Shown piece by piece: positions 9,773 to 18,458 of a stretch of DNA of 43,781 nt (position 1 is the first letter of the stretch; each line of letters starts with the position of its first letter). The DNA is taken from positions 1 to 43,781 of the forward strand of contig NZ_MPRJ01000012.1 of assembly GCF_002020805.1 (NCBI RefSeq). Reading direction: 5' to 3'. The notes beneath the pieces were generated by a model, which did not search any database, was not told the origin of the DNA, and saw only the letters and a list, made by a program, of their open reading frames with translations. Both the position numbers and the translations under genes were made by a program. This DNA is from Solemya velesiana gill symbiont. GTDB lineage: Bacteria; Pseudomonadota; Gammaproteobacteria; Chromatiales; Chromatiaceae.

Positions 9773-10813
9773 GTGTCTATCAAGCGTACCGTTCTTGCTG
9801 CGGCGCTGGCTGTTGCTGCTACCTCTGCAACCGCTGCTTCCCGTGATTACATCTCTGTCGTTGGTTCTTCCACCGTTTATCCTTTCGCTACCGTTGTAGC
9901 TGAGACTTTCGGTAAGACCACCCAGTTCAAGACTCCCAAGATCGAGTCTACCGGTTCCGGTGGCGGTCTGAAGCTGTTCTGCTCCGGCGTTGGCGTTGAG
10001 CACCCCGATATCACCAACGCTTCCCGTCGCATCAAGAAGTCCGAGGTTGAAAAGTGCGCCAGCAACGGTGTGAACGACATCATCGAGGTTAAGGTTGGTT
10101 ACGACGGCATCGTGATGGCCAACGCCAAGAACGCTCCGCTGTTCAAGATCAGCCGCAAGGACATCTTCCTGGTCCTGGCCAAGGATGTTCCCAATCCCAA
10201 GGCTGCAGGCAAGACCATGCCTAACCCCTACATGACCTGGAAGGATGTAAACTCCAGCCTGCCCAACACCAGGATCGAGGTTCTGGGTCCTCCTCCCACC
10301 TCTGGTACCCGTGACGCTTTCGTCGAGCTGGGAATGGAAGGTGGCTGCAAGAAGATCGACTGGATCAAGGCCATGAAGAAGACTGACAAGAAGGCCTACA
10401 AGAAGCTGTGCCACACCATCCGTGAAGACGGTCACTTCATCGAGGCGGGCGAGAACGACAACCTGATCGTTCAGAAGCTGGAAGCTAACCCCGCTGCCCT
10501 GGGTATCTTCGGTTTCAGCTTCCTGGACCAGAACACCGACAAGGTCAAGGGTTCCGAGGTCGACGGTGTAGAGCCCGCTTTCGAAGCTATCGCCGACGGT
10601 TCCTACCCTGTATCCCGTCCCCTGTTCTTCTACGTCAAGAAGGCGCACATCGGCAAGGTTCCCGGTATCAAAGAGTACCTGGCTGAGTTCACTGCCGAGA
10701 AGGCCTGGGGCGACGAAGGCTACCTGACTGACAAGGGTCTGATCCCCATGCCTGCAGCAGAGCGCAAGAGCTTCGCAGATGCTGTCAAGACCATGAAGAA
10801 CCTGGAGATGTAA
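9773..10813 (+). CDS. pstS: Phosphate ABC transporter periplasmic binding protein PstS
   Basis: 346 residues. The start is GTG 9773 with GGAGG at 9761-9765. Signal peptide: MSIKRTVLAAALAVAATSATA. The mature protein begins near SRDYISVVGSSTVYPF, and GSSTVYPF together with STGSGGG and PPTSGTRDAF form the phosphate-binding loops. Codon use is strongly biased (GGT, CGT, AAG, TTC, GAC), unlike the neighbours, and indicates very high expression during phosphate starvation. A terminator follows directly, so pstS would be made in excess over the membrane and ATPase subunits. Confidence 0.96.
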   Translation: MSIKRTVLAAALAVAATSATAASRDYISVVGSSTVYPFATVVAETFGKTTQFKTPKIESTGSGGGLKLFCSGVGVEHPDITNASRRIKKSEVEKCASNGVNDIIEVKVGYDGIVMANAKNAPLFKISRKDIFLVLAKDVPNPKAAGKTMPNPYMTWKDVNSSLPNTRIEVLGPPPTSGTRDAFVELGMEGGCKKIDWIKAMKKTDKKAYKKLCHTIREDGHFIEAGENDNLIVQKLEANPAALGIFGFSFLDQNTDKVKGSEVDGVEPAFEAIADGSYPVSRPLFFYVKKAHIGKVPGIKEYLAEFTAEKAWGDEGYLTDKGLIPMPAAERKSFADAVKTMKNLEM

Positions 10814-10841
10814 TTCCCGGTTTGGAATTGAGTAGTACCTG

Positions 10842-10873
10842 AAAAGGCGGCCGGTTCAGCTGGCTGCCTTTTT
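10842..10873 (+). terminator. Terminator/attenuator between pstS and pstC
   Basis: AAAAGGCGGCC pairs with GGCTGCCTTTT (one G-U pair) and runs into TTTTT. It lies 28 bases after pstS and inside the operon, so it likely lets only part of the transcription reach pstCAB-phoU. Confidence 0.8.
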
Positions 10874-10897
10874 GCGCAGGGAAGCGACCTTCCTCGA

Positions 10898-10911
10898 GTG
10901 TATGGATGCAC
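10898..10911. repeat. CATGGATG-type palindrome between pstS and pstC
   Basis: GTGTAT-GG-ATGCAC forms a 6-bp stem (one G-U) with a two-base loop, the same design as the three palindromes at 1557-1690. The pstS-pstC gap (10814-10997) otherwise holds only the terminator. Confidence 0.5.
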
Positions 10912-10997
10912 AGAAGCGGGGATAGCTGCAAGGAAGTGCATACGCCGCGTGTGACGGACCTGTTGTTAGCGGCACCTTTTTCAGGATTGAGACATCA

Positions 10998-12386
10998 ATG
11001 CCTAATACAGTACTGATTCTTGTGCTTCTCGGACTGATGGCCGTTGCCTATCAACTGGCCCGCAAGCGCTCCCTTGGCGTGGTTGGTGGTGGCGCTGGCG
11101 TTCGTAAGCTGCATTCGCTGCCGAGTTACTACGGGTTCTATGCCGCGATCTGGTGCGGACTCCCTGCACTGATCGTGTTCGGCCTCTGGAATGCTTTTCA
11201 GTCCACTATCATTACCGACCTCATGGTGGCCGACCTGCCTGCCGAAGTGCGCAGTCTTGGACAGGCTGAACTCGGATTGGTCGTCAACGATATCCGTAAC
11301 TTGGCCGAGGGGAATATCACCTCGGGCGAGGTGAGCCCGGAAATGAGGGCGGCGGCAGACCATTACCTGAGCCTGGAGCAGACAAGTGCAGCGGCGCTTG
11401 CAGTAGTGGTTCTCTCCCTTGCGGTTCTGGGTACAGGGCTGGCCTGGCGTCTTGTGTCCCCCAAGTTCAGGGCCCGCAACCAGGTGGAATTCGTGGTCAA
11501 GGGACTGCTGATTATCAGTTCCACCATTGCAATATTCACAACAATCGGAATTGTCCTTTCTGTACTGTTCGAAGCGATCCGCTTCTTCGAGATGATTCCG
11601 TTCACCGAATTTGTCTTCGGTCTCGACTGGAGCCCCCAGATGGCGATCCGCGAGGACCAGGTGGGTTCCTCCGGTGCATTTGGCGCCATTCCCCTGTTTG
11701 CAGGCACACTGCTGATCTCCTTTATCGCCATGGTGGTGGCGGTGCAGATTGGCCTGATGTCCGCCATTTTTCTGTCGGAGTATGCCGGTAAGAAAATGCG
11801 TGCTTTTGCCAAGCCAGTACTGGAAGTGCTGGCCGGTATCCCCACCGTTGTCTACGGTTTCTTCGCGGCACTGACCGTAGCGCCGTTCATACGTGACAAC
11901 GGCTCATTGATTGGCCTGGATGTCTCATCGGAGAGTGCGCTGGCAGCGGGGCTTGTAATGGGCATCATGATCATCCCGTTCATCTCCTCCCTCTCCGATG
12001 ACGTGATCAATGCAGTGCCCCAGGCCATGCGAGACGCGTCCTACGGTGTGGGTGCCACCCAGTCAGAGACCATTCGCCAGGTGATCATACCTGCTGCACT
12101 GCCCGGTATCGTCGGCGGCGTGCTGCTGGCGGTCTCCCGTGCCATCGGTGAGACCATGATCGTGGTGATGGCGGCGGGCCTGTCGGCCAACATGACCGCA
12201 AATCCCCTGCAGAGCGTGACCACGGTGACGGTACAGATCGTTACCCTGCTGGTGGGTGACCAGGAGTTCGACAGCCCCAAGACCCTGGCGGCGTTTGCCC
12301 TGGGTCTGATGCTGTTTGTCGTCACCCTTGCCCTTAACGTGATCGCACTGCACGTGGTGCGCAAATATCGTGAACAGTATGAGTAA
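10998..12386 (+). CDS. pstC: Phosphate ABC transporter permease PstC (long form)
   Basis: 462 residues, longer than the E. coli protein (~320) because of an N-terminal extension with extra hydrophobic segments (TVLILVLLGLMAVAYQLA, FYAAIWCGLPALIVFGLW) and a ~70-residue hydrophilic insert. The C-terminal half is the permease core with the EAA-like ATPase contact DASYGVGATQSETIRQV. PstC pairs with PstA to form the inner-membrane channel. Its stop overlaps the pstA start. Confidence 0.93.
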   Translation: MPNTVLILVLLGLMAVAYQLARKRSLGVVGGGAGVRKLHSLPSYYGFYAAIWCGLPALIVFGLWNAFQSTIITDLMVADLPAEVRSLGQAELGLVVNDIRNLAEGNITSGEVSPEMRAAADHYLSLEQTSAAALAVVVLSLAVLGTGLAWRLVSPKFRARNQVEFVVKGLLIISSTIAIFTTIGIVLSVLFEAIRFFEMIPFTEFVFGLDWSPQMAIREDQVGSSGAFGAIPLFAGTLLISFIAMVVAVQIGLMSAIFLSEYAGKKMRAFAKPVLEVLAGIPTVVYGFFAALTVAPFIRDNGSLIGLDVSSESALAAGLVMGIMIIPFISSLSDDVINAVPQAMRDASYGVGATQSETIRQVIIPAALPGIVGGVLLAVSRAIGETMIVVMAAGLSANMTANPLQSVTTVTVQIVTLLVGDQEFDSPKTLAAFALGLMLFVVTLALNVIALHVVRKYREQYE

Positions 12387-13677
12387 TCAAAATCAAACCG
12401 AGAAGAGGGCCATTGACCTGGTCAATGCGTCCCTGAAAAAACGCTACGCAAAAGAGCGTCGCTTCCGCCATGTCGGTCAAGCTGCGGTGATCATGGGTCT
12501 GCTGTTCGTCTCCTTTCTGTTCATCAGTATCATCGGTAATGGATATACCGCCTTCGAACATACCTTTGTTCGCTTGAATATCGAATTCAGCGAGCAGGAG
12601 ATCGATCCGGAGGGCAAGCGTGATCCACAGGCCCTATCCACCGCGAATTATGCGGGCCTGGTCAAAGCCGCCATGCGTGCCGAATTTCCCGATGTGAAGG
12701 CACGTAAAGACAAGCGTGCGCTCTATAAGCTGATCAGTAGCGGCGCTTCCCTGGCGTTGCGTGAGATGGTGTTGGCCAACCCCGAGATTATCGGCACCAA
12801 AAAAGAGGTATGGCTTGTTGCCGATGACGACATCGATATGCTGATCAAGGGGCACATAGATCGCAATGTGCCTGAGTCGGATCGCAGGGTCAGCGACAAG
12901 GTGATTGGCTGGGTCGAACAGTTCGAATCGAAGGGGGCTGTCGAAAAGCAGTTCAATACCACCTTCTTTACCAATGGTGATTCCCGTGAGCCGGAGCTTG
13001 CCGGTATCGGTGGCGCCGTGATGGGGTCGCTCTACATGCTGTTGGTGACCCTGGCCTTGTCATTCCCAATCGGTGTGGCCGCGGCAGTCTACCTGGAGGA
13101 GTTCGCACCCCAGAACAGGTGGACTGATCTCATCGAGGTGAACATCAATAACCTGGCGGCTGTGCCCTCTATCGTCTTCGGCCTGCTGGGCCTGGCGATG
13201 TTCATCAACTTCTTTGGGCTGCCTCGTTCGGCACCCCTTGTAGGTGGTCTGGTGCTTACCCTTATGACCCTGCCGACCATCATTATCGCCAGCCGTGCGG
13301 CGCTGAAGTCGGTGCCACCATCCATTCGTGAGGCTGCTCTTGGTATCGGCGCATCCAAGATGCAGATGGTGTTTAACCATGTCCTGCCCCTGGCCATGCC
13401 GGGCATGCTGACGGGCACCATTATCGGTATGGCCCAGGCCCTGGGTGAGTCAGCGCCGCTGCTGATGATCGGCATGGTGGCCTTTATCGTGGATATTCCA
13501 GGTGGGCCTTTCGACCCCGCCACGGTGCTTCCGGTGCAGGTCTACCTATGGGCGGACAGTCCGGAACGCGCCTTTGTAGAGCGAACTTCGGCAGCCATCA
13601 TGGTGCTGCTCGGTTTCCTCTTCATAATGAATTTTCTGGCGATCATTCTGCGCAGACGGTTTGAGCGTCGTTGGTAA
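12379..13677 (+). CDS. pstA: Phosphate ABC transporter permease PstA (long form)
   Basis: 432 residues from ATG 12379; a GTG at 12370 is also in frame, but 12379 gives the usual ATGAGTAA overlap with pstC. One N-terminal membrane segment (AAVIMGLLFVSFLFISIIG) and a hydrophilic domain of ~160 residues precede the permease core, which carries SIREAALGIGASKMQMV for ATPase contact. Like PstC here it is the long version of the family. The hydrophilic insert has no function that I recognise. Confidence 0.93.
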   Translation: MSNQNQTEKRAIDLVNASLKKRYAKERRFRHVGQAAVIMGLLFVSFLFISIIGNGYTAFEHTFVRLNIEFSEQEIDPEGKRDPQALSTANYAGLVKAAMRAEFPDVKARKDKRALYKLISSGASLALREMVLANPEIIGTKKEVWLVADDDIDMLIKGHIDRNVPESDRRVSDKVIGWVEQFESKGAVEKQFNTTFFTNGDSREPELAGIGGAVMGSLYMLLVTLALSFPIGVAAAVYLEEFAPQNRWTDLIEVNINNLAAVPSIVFGLLGLAMFINFFGLPRSAPLVGGLVLTLMTLPTIIIASRAALKSVPPSIREAALGIGASKMQMVFNHVLPLAMPGMLTGTIIGMAQALGESAPLLMIGMVAFIVDIPGGPFDPATVLPVQVYLWADSPERAFVERTSAAIMVLLGFLFIMNFLAIILRRRFERRW

Positions 13678-13689
13678 TGCAGGAGATAG

Positions 13690-14577
13690 ATGATGGACAC
13701 TGCAACAGCTGTTGATGAAATGGGAGGCGATATGAGCCAGACGGTAGCCACCGAGGGTGCCTTCGATCATGAGAAGGCGAGCCAGGCCTTTGTCGGTAAA
13801 GTGGGAGAGATCGCCGTGGACAATCCACGAATGACCGCCCGCAAGGTCAATGTCTATTACGGCGAGAAGCACGCCATCCAGGATGTGAACCTGGATATCG
13901 GCAAAAATGAAGTGATCTCCATGATCGGCCCTTCCGGTTGTGGCAAGTCTACTTTCTTGCGCTGTCTCAATCGCATGAACGACACTATTGATATCTGTCG
14001 TGTTGCCGGCGAGATCAAGCTGGACGGCCAGGATGTCTACGATAAGAAACTGGACGTGGTGCCCCTGCGGGCCCAGGTGGGTATGGTGTTCCAGAAGCCC
14101 AACCCTTTTCCAAAATCGATCTACGATAACATCGCCTACGGCCCCAAGATCCATGGCCTGGTCAGTAACAAGGCGGACCTGGACGAGGTGGTGGAGTCTT
14201 CCCTGCGTCGTGCCGGCCTGTGGAGCGAGGTGAAGGATTACCTGGATCAGCCAGGTACAGGTCTTTCCGGTGGTCAGCAGCAGCGCCTTTGTATTGCACG
14301 CACCATTGCAGTTTCCCCCGAGGTGATCCTGATGGACGAGCCCTGCTCGGCGCTGGATCCCATCGCCACAGCCAAGATCGAGGAGTTGATCGATGAGTTG
14401 CGAGAGAACTACACCATCGCCATTGTCACCCACTCCATGCAGCAGGCGGCCCGTGTCTCACAGCGCACGGCCTACTTTCACCTGGGCAAGCTGATCGAGG
14501 TGGGTAACACGGATGATATCTTTACCAATCCCAGTCACAAGCTGACCGAGGATTACATCACCGGTCGCTTTGGTTGA
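13690..14577 (+). CDS. pstB: Phosphate ABC transporter ATPase PstB
   Basis: 295 residues. AGGAG at 13681 supports the ATG at 13690. About 50 residues precede the ABC domain. Walker [10 protein letters not shown] (80-88), signature [14 protein letters not shown], Walker [14 protein letters not shown] and the H-loop VTHSMQQA are all intact, and [13 protein letters not shown] is typical for PstB. It energises phosphate import through PstCA. Confidence 0.96.
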   Translation: MMDTATAVDEMGGDMSQTVATEGAFDHEKASQAFVGKVGEIAVDNPRMTARKVNVYYGEKHAIQDVNLDIGKNEVISMIGPSGCGKSTFLRCLNRMNDTIDICRVAGEIKLDGQDVYDKKLDVVPLRAQVGMVFQKPNPFPKSIYDNIAYGPKIHGLVSNKADLDEVVESSLRRAGLWSEVKDYLDQPGTGLSGGQQQRLCIARTIAVSPEVILMDEPCSALDPIATAKIEELIDELRENYTIAIVTHSMQQAARVSQRTAYFHLGKLIEVGNTDDIFTNPSHKLTEDYITGRFG

Positions 14578-14590
14578 TAGGACGACAGAT

Positions 14591-15325
14591 ATGAGTATGA
14601 ATGAGATGATGGGCGGCCACATTGTCAACCGCTTCAACGACGAAATGAGCCAGCTTCATGGCCTGGTACTGAAACTGAGCGAACTGGCTCGCAGCCAGAT
14701 GCACGATGCGGTCAAGACGCTGGATGACGAGGATTGCGAGGCGGCCCAGGTAGTCATTGAGCGAGACAAGAAACTCAACGATCTCGATATCGAGGCGGAT
14801 GACGAGATCATCCGCCTGATCGCCAAGCGCCAACCGATGGCCAAGGACCTGCGCGACATCATTGCCGTGGGAAAAATCGTCTCCGACCTGGAACGTATCG
14901 GTGACCAGGCACGATGGGTTGCGCGCATGACTATCCATTTCTACGATGGCGACAAACTGCCGCCCAATCACCACCTGCTGGATGATATTCCCAGGATGGC
15001 CGAGATGGTGGATGAGATGATTATTAAGGCCATGGGCGCTTTCGAAAACCTCGACCTGGAGCAGGCCCTGGATGTTATCCAGCTGAACCTGGAACTGGAG
15101 AACGAGTTCAAGTCCGCCCTGCGCCGGCTCTCAACCTACCTGATGGATGATGCGCGTCACGTCGGTCACGTTACGGAGGTGGTGCTGGGTCTGAGGGCCA
15201 TCGAGCGGGCCGGTGGCTATGCCAAGAATATCGCCGGCTACGTGGTGTTCCTGGTGAAGGGCACTGATGTGCGTCATGAAAGTCTTGAGCAGGTTGCCGC
15301 TGAAGTGCGTGCAGAGGCTTGGTAA
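14591..15325 (+). CDS. phoU: Phosphate signalling protein PhoU
   Basis: 244 residues from ATG 14591; an in-frame TTG at 14570 overlaps pstB but is a poorer start. Two three-helix PhoU repeats are visible, each with the metal-binding type motif (DDEIIRLIAKRQPMAKDLR in the first, RAIERAGGYAKNIA in the second). PhoU couples PstB to PhoR and keeps PhoR in its phosphatase state when phosphate is plentiful. It is the last gene of the operon and is followed by a strong terminator. Confidence 0.95.
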   Translation: MSMNEMMGGHIVNRFNDEMSQLHGLVLKLSELARSQMHDAVKTLDDEDCEAAQVVIERDKKLNDLDIEADDEIIRLIAKRQPMAKDLRDIIAVGKIVSDLERIGDQARWVARMTIHFYDGDKLPPNHHLLDDIPRMAEMVDEMIIKAMGAFENLDLEQALDVIQLNLELENEFKSALRRLSTYLMDDARHVGHVTEVVLGLRAIERAGGYAKNIAGYVVFLVKGTDVRHESLEQVAAEVRAEAW

Positions 15326-15428
15326 ACCGGTTCGCGGGATGGATTGGGAAGAGTAAAGCCGGCATCCTTCCGGCTGCTGTGCAGGGCCAGTTTTTTCTCC
15401 CGCTCCATCTCGCAACAGTTAAAAATAC

Positions 15429-15465
15429 AAACCGCCATTGTTCTCTGGAATAATGGCGGTTTTCT
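15429..15465 (+). terminator. Terminator of the pst-phoU operon
   Basis: AAACCGCCATT pairs perfectly with AATGGCGGTTT, followed by TTCTT. It ends only about 25 bases before the thrB start. Confidence 0.85.
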
Positions 15466-15488
15466 TATGCCGTCTGAACTATCCAGCA

Positions 15489-16405
15489 ATGTCAGTCTAT
15501 ACCTCGTTATCTCAACGACAGCTCAATGCCTTTCTAAAAAGCTATGATCTTGGCGCGCTGGTTTCGTACCAGGGTATCGCCGAGGGGATGGAGAATACGA
15601 ATTACTTTGTTACGACAACCGACGGTGAATATGTCCTGACGCTGTTCGAGTCCAAGCAGGCCGGGGAGCTTGCCTATTTTCTCGACCTGATCGGCTTCCT
15701 TGCAGCTGTAGGTGTGCCCTGTGCAGAGCCGGTTGAGAACAGGGAGGCTTTGTTGCTGGATGCGTTAAATGGAAAACCCGCCGTTCTCTTTCAGCGCCTG
15801 CCGGGAGAGTGGGGCAGGCGCTGGGCCGTATACACAGAGCAGGTTCGGGATTTACGCAAAGTCGCGAGAATAACCATAGATTGGCCTGGATGCGAACAAC
15901 GGCATCCCGCCTGTTGTCGAAGCTGGAAGCCGATGAGCAGCGGTTGCTTAATGATGAATTGGCCTGCCAGGAGCAGCAGCAGACAGTATTGCCAGATGGT
16001 GTTATCCACGCTGATCTGTTCAGAGACAATGTATTGTTCGGTGAAGGTCGCCTGATGGGGATGATCGATTTTTACACTGCCAGCAATGGACCGCTGATTT
16101 TCGATCTTGCCGTAACGGTTAATGACTGGTGTGTTGATGAGTCGGGTGAAATTGACCCGTCGAGATACAAGGCGCTGTTGCAGGGATATGCGTCGGAACG
16201 GACTCTTTCCGCACAGGAGCTGGAAGCCTGGCCGATAATGCTGAGAAGGGCGGCATTGCGCTTTTGGCTGTCAAGGCTGGTGGAACTGCATTTTCCGCGT
16301 CCCGGTGAGATGGCGCTGATCAAGGATCCTGGTGAATTCAGACGTATCCTGGAGTTGAGGGTCGCCGGATCGCCATCTCTCCGGATCGCCATCTCTAACG
16401 ATTGA
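15489..16405 (+). pseudogene. thrB: Homoserine kinase ThrB (type II), frameshifted
   Basis: The N-terminal part (MSVYTSLSQRQLNAFL...KPAVLFQRLPGE) is in one frame. The rest (GQALGRIHRAGSGF..., GVIHADLFRDNVLF, MIDFYTASNGPLIFDLA) continues in the next frame from about 15809. In the family about ten residues separate QRLPG from the helix that begins here at GQALGRIH; they are missing, so a deletion of about 30 bases with a frameshift is likely. The kinase motifs HADLFRDN and IDFY are intact in the second half. The gene would phosphorylate homoserine for threonine synthesis. The start is ATG 15489. The C-terminus also carries a 16-bp tandem duplication. Confidence 0.85.
16365..16396 (+). repeat. 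16-bp perfect tandem duplication in thrB
   Basis: CCGGATCGCCATCTCT occurs twice head to tail (16365-16380 and 16381-16396). It alters the last residues of ThrB (SPSLRIAISND) and the reading frame at the stop. Confidence 0.95.
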
Positions 16406-16461
16406 GTGAATTATCCTTTGAATGTCAGTTGGATTTCCGGTAGTGATAATCAAGCGTTTAC

Positions 16462-16818
16462 CTAAAGAATTTGTGGAGGTTCGCTGGTCTGGGTTGTTGG
16501 TGGGCTGGATAGGCGGATCTGTTCGACCAGGTGCGTTTTGATAACCGCTTCGAGTTCAGTATGTGGCGCGCGGAACATGATACCGATGTTGTCCTTGTCG
16601 GCGTGGATCACTAGGCCTTGGATCTGCTGTTTTCGATCGCCTATACGAAGCTCCAGTTCCACCAGGTTACCGCCGGGAATGGTCAGATAGCCGGTCTTCA
16701 GTCCCAGGCCGTGGGAGGTGATGTTGCAGGCATGGGCGGAGAAGTTTCTGCCCCTGTAGATTAGCTGCACGGTGAGGTTAGTCTCTATGCGCTGATGATA
16801 GCGTCTATCTATACTCAT
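16462..16818 (-). CDS. PilZ-domain protein
   Basis: 118 residues from ATG 16818, chosen because an AGGAAAG site lies just upstream and the domain begins immediately; the open frame extends to 16941 without support. RRYHQR matches the RxxxR c-di-GMP-binding motif, and NITSHGLG is close to the second motif (D/N)xSxxG with Thr for Ser. A single PilZ domain of ~100 residues with a polar tail suggests a soluble c-di-GMP effector. Its target is unknown. Confidence 0.8.
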   Translation of the reverse strand: MSIDRRYHQRIETNLTVQLIYRGRNFSAHACNITSHGLGLKTGYLTIPGGNLVELELRIGDRKQQIQGLVIHADKDNIGIMFRAPHTELEAVIKTHLVEQIRLSSPPTTQTSEPPQIL

Positions 16819-17022
16819 CTCTTTCCTCTTTTTCCATTGTCTTCGAGGCGAAGGGTAACCCGCTGTGATTTCAGCGGTTTGTCGGATATGTGAAAGAAAG
16901 ATGACGGGAGGGGTTGTGCTTGTAGGGCTTAAAATGAGCACAATTTATGGTGGCGAGCACCCGCACGGCATCAAGGCGCACCACCCGCAGTAGCGATCAA
17001 TTGCTGTTTAGCTCATTTCCCC

Positions 17023-17048
17023 GTGGGAGTCGCGACCTCGCGGCGATT
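17023..17048. repeat. REP-like element, copy A
   Basis: GTGGGAGTCGCGACCTCGCGGCGATT has the GTGGGAG head and the short imperfect hairpin (CGCGA/TCGCGG) of gammaproteobacterial REP sequences. It lies beside the rdgB stop. Its upstream flank (16950-16990) resembles the flank of copy B at 26359. Confidence 0.55.
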
Positions 17049-17054
17049 AGGATT

Positions 17055-17663
17055 TCAACCGGAGAGAGCGGCGAGCAGTTTTCGCAGCGCCTGACCCCGG
17101 TGGCTCAGGCTGTTTTTCTGGTCGGCACTCAATTGTGCAGAGGTACAGCCCTGGTCGGGAACGAGAAACAGGGGGTCGTAGCCGAAACCGTTCTCACCTT
17201 GTGGTTGACGCAGTATGAGGCCCTCCCAGGTGCCCTGGCAGATGATCGGTGTAGGATCCTCGGCATGGCGCATGTAGACCATGACGCACTGGAATCGGGC
17301 GGTACGCTCGGGGTCTGCAACATCTTCAAGGGCTTCCAGTAGCTTCCGGTTGTTGGCAGTGTCGTCAGAGCCTGCTCCTGCATAGCGTGCGGAATAGATG
17401 CCCGGCGCCCCCTTCAGGGCGTCGACCTCGATACCGGAGTCGTCAGCGATGGCCGGTAGGCCGCTGTGGCGAGCGGCATTGCGCGCCTTGAGGATGGCAT
17501 TCCCAACGAAGGTCAGGCCAGTCTCTTCCGCCTCGGGGATGTCGTACTCCTTCTGGGGAACCACCACGATCTGCTGCTCGGCAAGCAGCTGGTTGATTTC
17601 GCGGATCTTGCCTGGGTTGTTGCTGGCCAGCACGATGTGCTCGCCCCGATGGGTCTGGGTCAT
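17055..17663 (-). CDS. rdgB: XTP/dITP diphosphatase (HAM1 family)
   Basis: 202 residues. It hydrolyses non-canonical purine triphosphates (XTP, dITP) to monophosphate and pyrophosphate to keep them out of DNA. SNNPGKIREI at the N-terminus, ADDSGIEVDAL in the middle, and the C-terminal GENGFGYDPLF and SHRGQALRKL are diagnostic. It is divergent from ccmA across a 159-base gap. Confidence 0.95.
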   Translation of the reverse strand: MTQTHRGEHIVLASNNPGKIREINQLLAEQQIVVVPQKEYDIPEAEETGLTFVGNAILKARNAARHSGLPAIADDSGIEVDALKGAPGIYSARYAGAGSDDTANNRKLLEALEDVADPERTARFQCVMVYMRHAEDPTPIICQGTWEGLILRQPQGENGFGYDPLFLVPDQGCTSAQLSADQKNSLSHRGQALRKLLAALSG

Positions 17664-17822
17664 GGTGACTCTCTCAGAAGGTTTTCGGTTAATCCGATTC
17701 TACCTTCTCGTAGCGATTATGCACAAAGCGCATCATCGATTTTGTTGGAGGCCGGAATCGGTGGGAATGGGGGGCGGGTCTGTGTACAATCAAGCTCTTT
17801 TTGTATTTCTGTAAAGTTGAAA

Positions 17823-18458
17823 ATGCTCGAAGTTGTCGAACTGGAGTGCATGCGGGGCGACCGAAGACTGTTCACGGGCCTCAGTTTCAAACTGGAGCCG
17901 GGCGAGCTGTTGCATCTGCACGGTCGCAACGGCAGCGGCAAGACCACCCTGATGCGCACGGTTTGCGGCCTTATACGCCCTTCTGCGGGGGAGATCCTCT
18001 GGGATGGTGAGGGTATCTGGGACCAGGGCGACGATTTTAATCGCGACCTAGTCTACATCGGGCATAAGAACGGCATCAAGGACGATCTCAACGGTATCGA
18101 GAATCTACGGATCTGCAGTGTTCTGGATGGCGTTCAGATCAACGAGTCCCAGGCCTGGGACGCCCTGGAGAAGATGGGGCTGCGCGGACACGAGGACCTC
18201 CCCGCCAGGGTTCTCTCCCAGGGCCAGAAACGCCGGGTGACGCTCGCGCGGCTGCTGACTCACGACGCCAAGTTATGGGTCCTGGATGAGCCCTTCACCG
18301 CCCTCGACAAGGCGGCAGTGGAGTTTCTGCAGTCGGTGATACGCGATCATGTGGCAAACGGTGGAATGGTGATACTGACAACACACCAGGAGGTGAACCT
18401 GACACGGGGGCACCCCAAGCAGCTGCAGCTGGGCTGGAAGGGGGAAGGCGATGTTTGA
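17823..18458 (+). CDS. ccmA: Haem exporter ATP-binding protein CcmA
   Basis: 211 residues from ATG 17823; the frame is open much further upstream but those codons lie over rdgB and lack ABC sequence. Walker A GRNGSGKTT, signature LSQGQKRRVTLARLL, Walker B LWVLDEPFTALD and H-loop TTHQ are intact. With CcmB it forms the ABC module that, with CcmC and CcmD, releases haem-loaded CcmE. First gene of a complete ccmABCDEFGHI set; overlaps ccmB by 8 bases. Confidence 0.95.
   Translation: MLEVVELECMRGDRRLFTGLSFKLEPGELLHLHGRNGSGKTTLMRTVCGLIRPSAGEILWDGEGIWDQGDDFNRDLVYIGHKNGIKDDLNGIENLRICSVLDGVQINESQAWDALEKMGLRGHEDLPARVLSQGQKRRVTLARLLTHDAKLWVLDEPFTALDKAAVEFLQSVIRDHVANGGMVILTTHQEVNLTRGHPKQLQLGWKGEGDV

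Noticed and set aside
9722-10648. Long open frame of 308 codons on the minus strand
   Set aside because: It is the antisense of pstS. The strong codon bias of pstS removes stop codons from the other strand; the translation is low-complexity and matches nothing.
17466-17822. N-terminal extension of ccmA
   Set aside because: The open frame overlaps rdgB on the other strand and the ABC domain starts right after ATG 17823.
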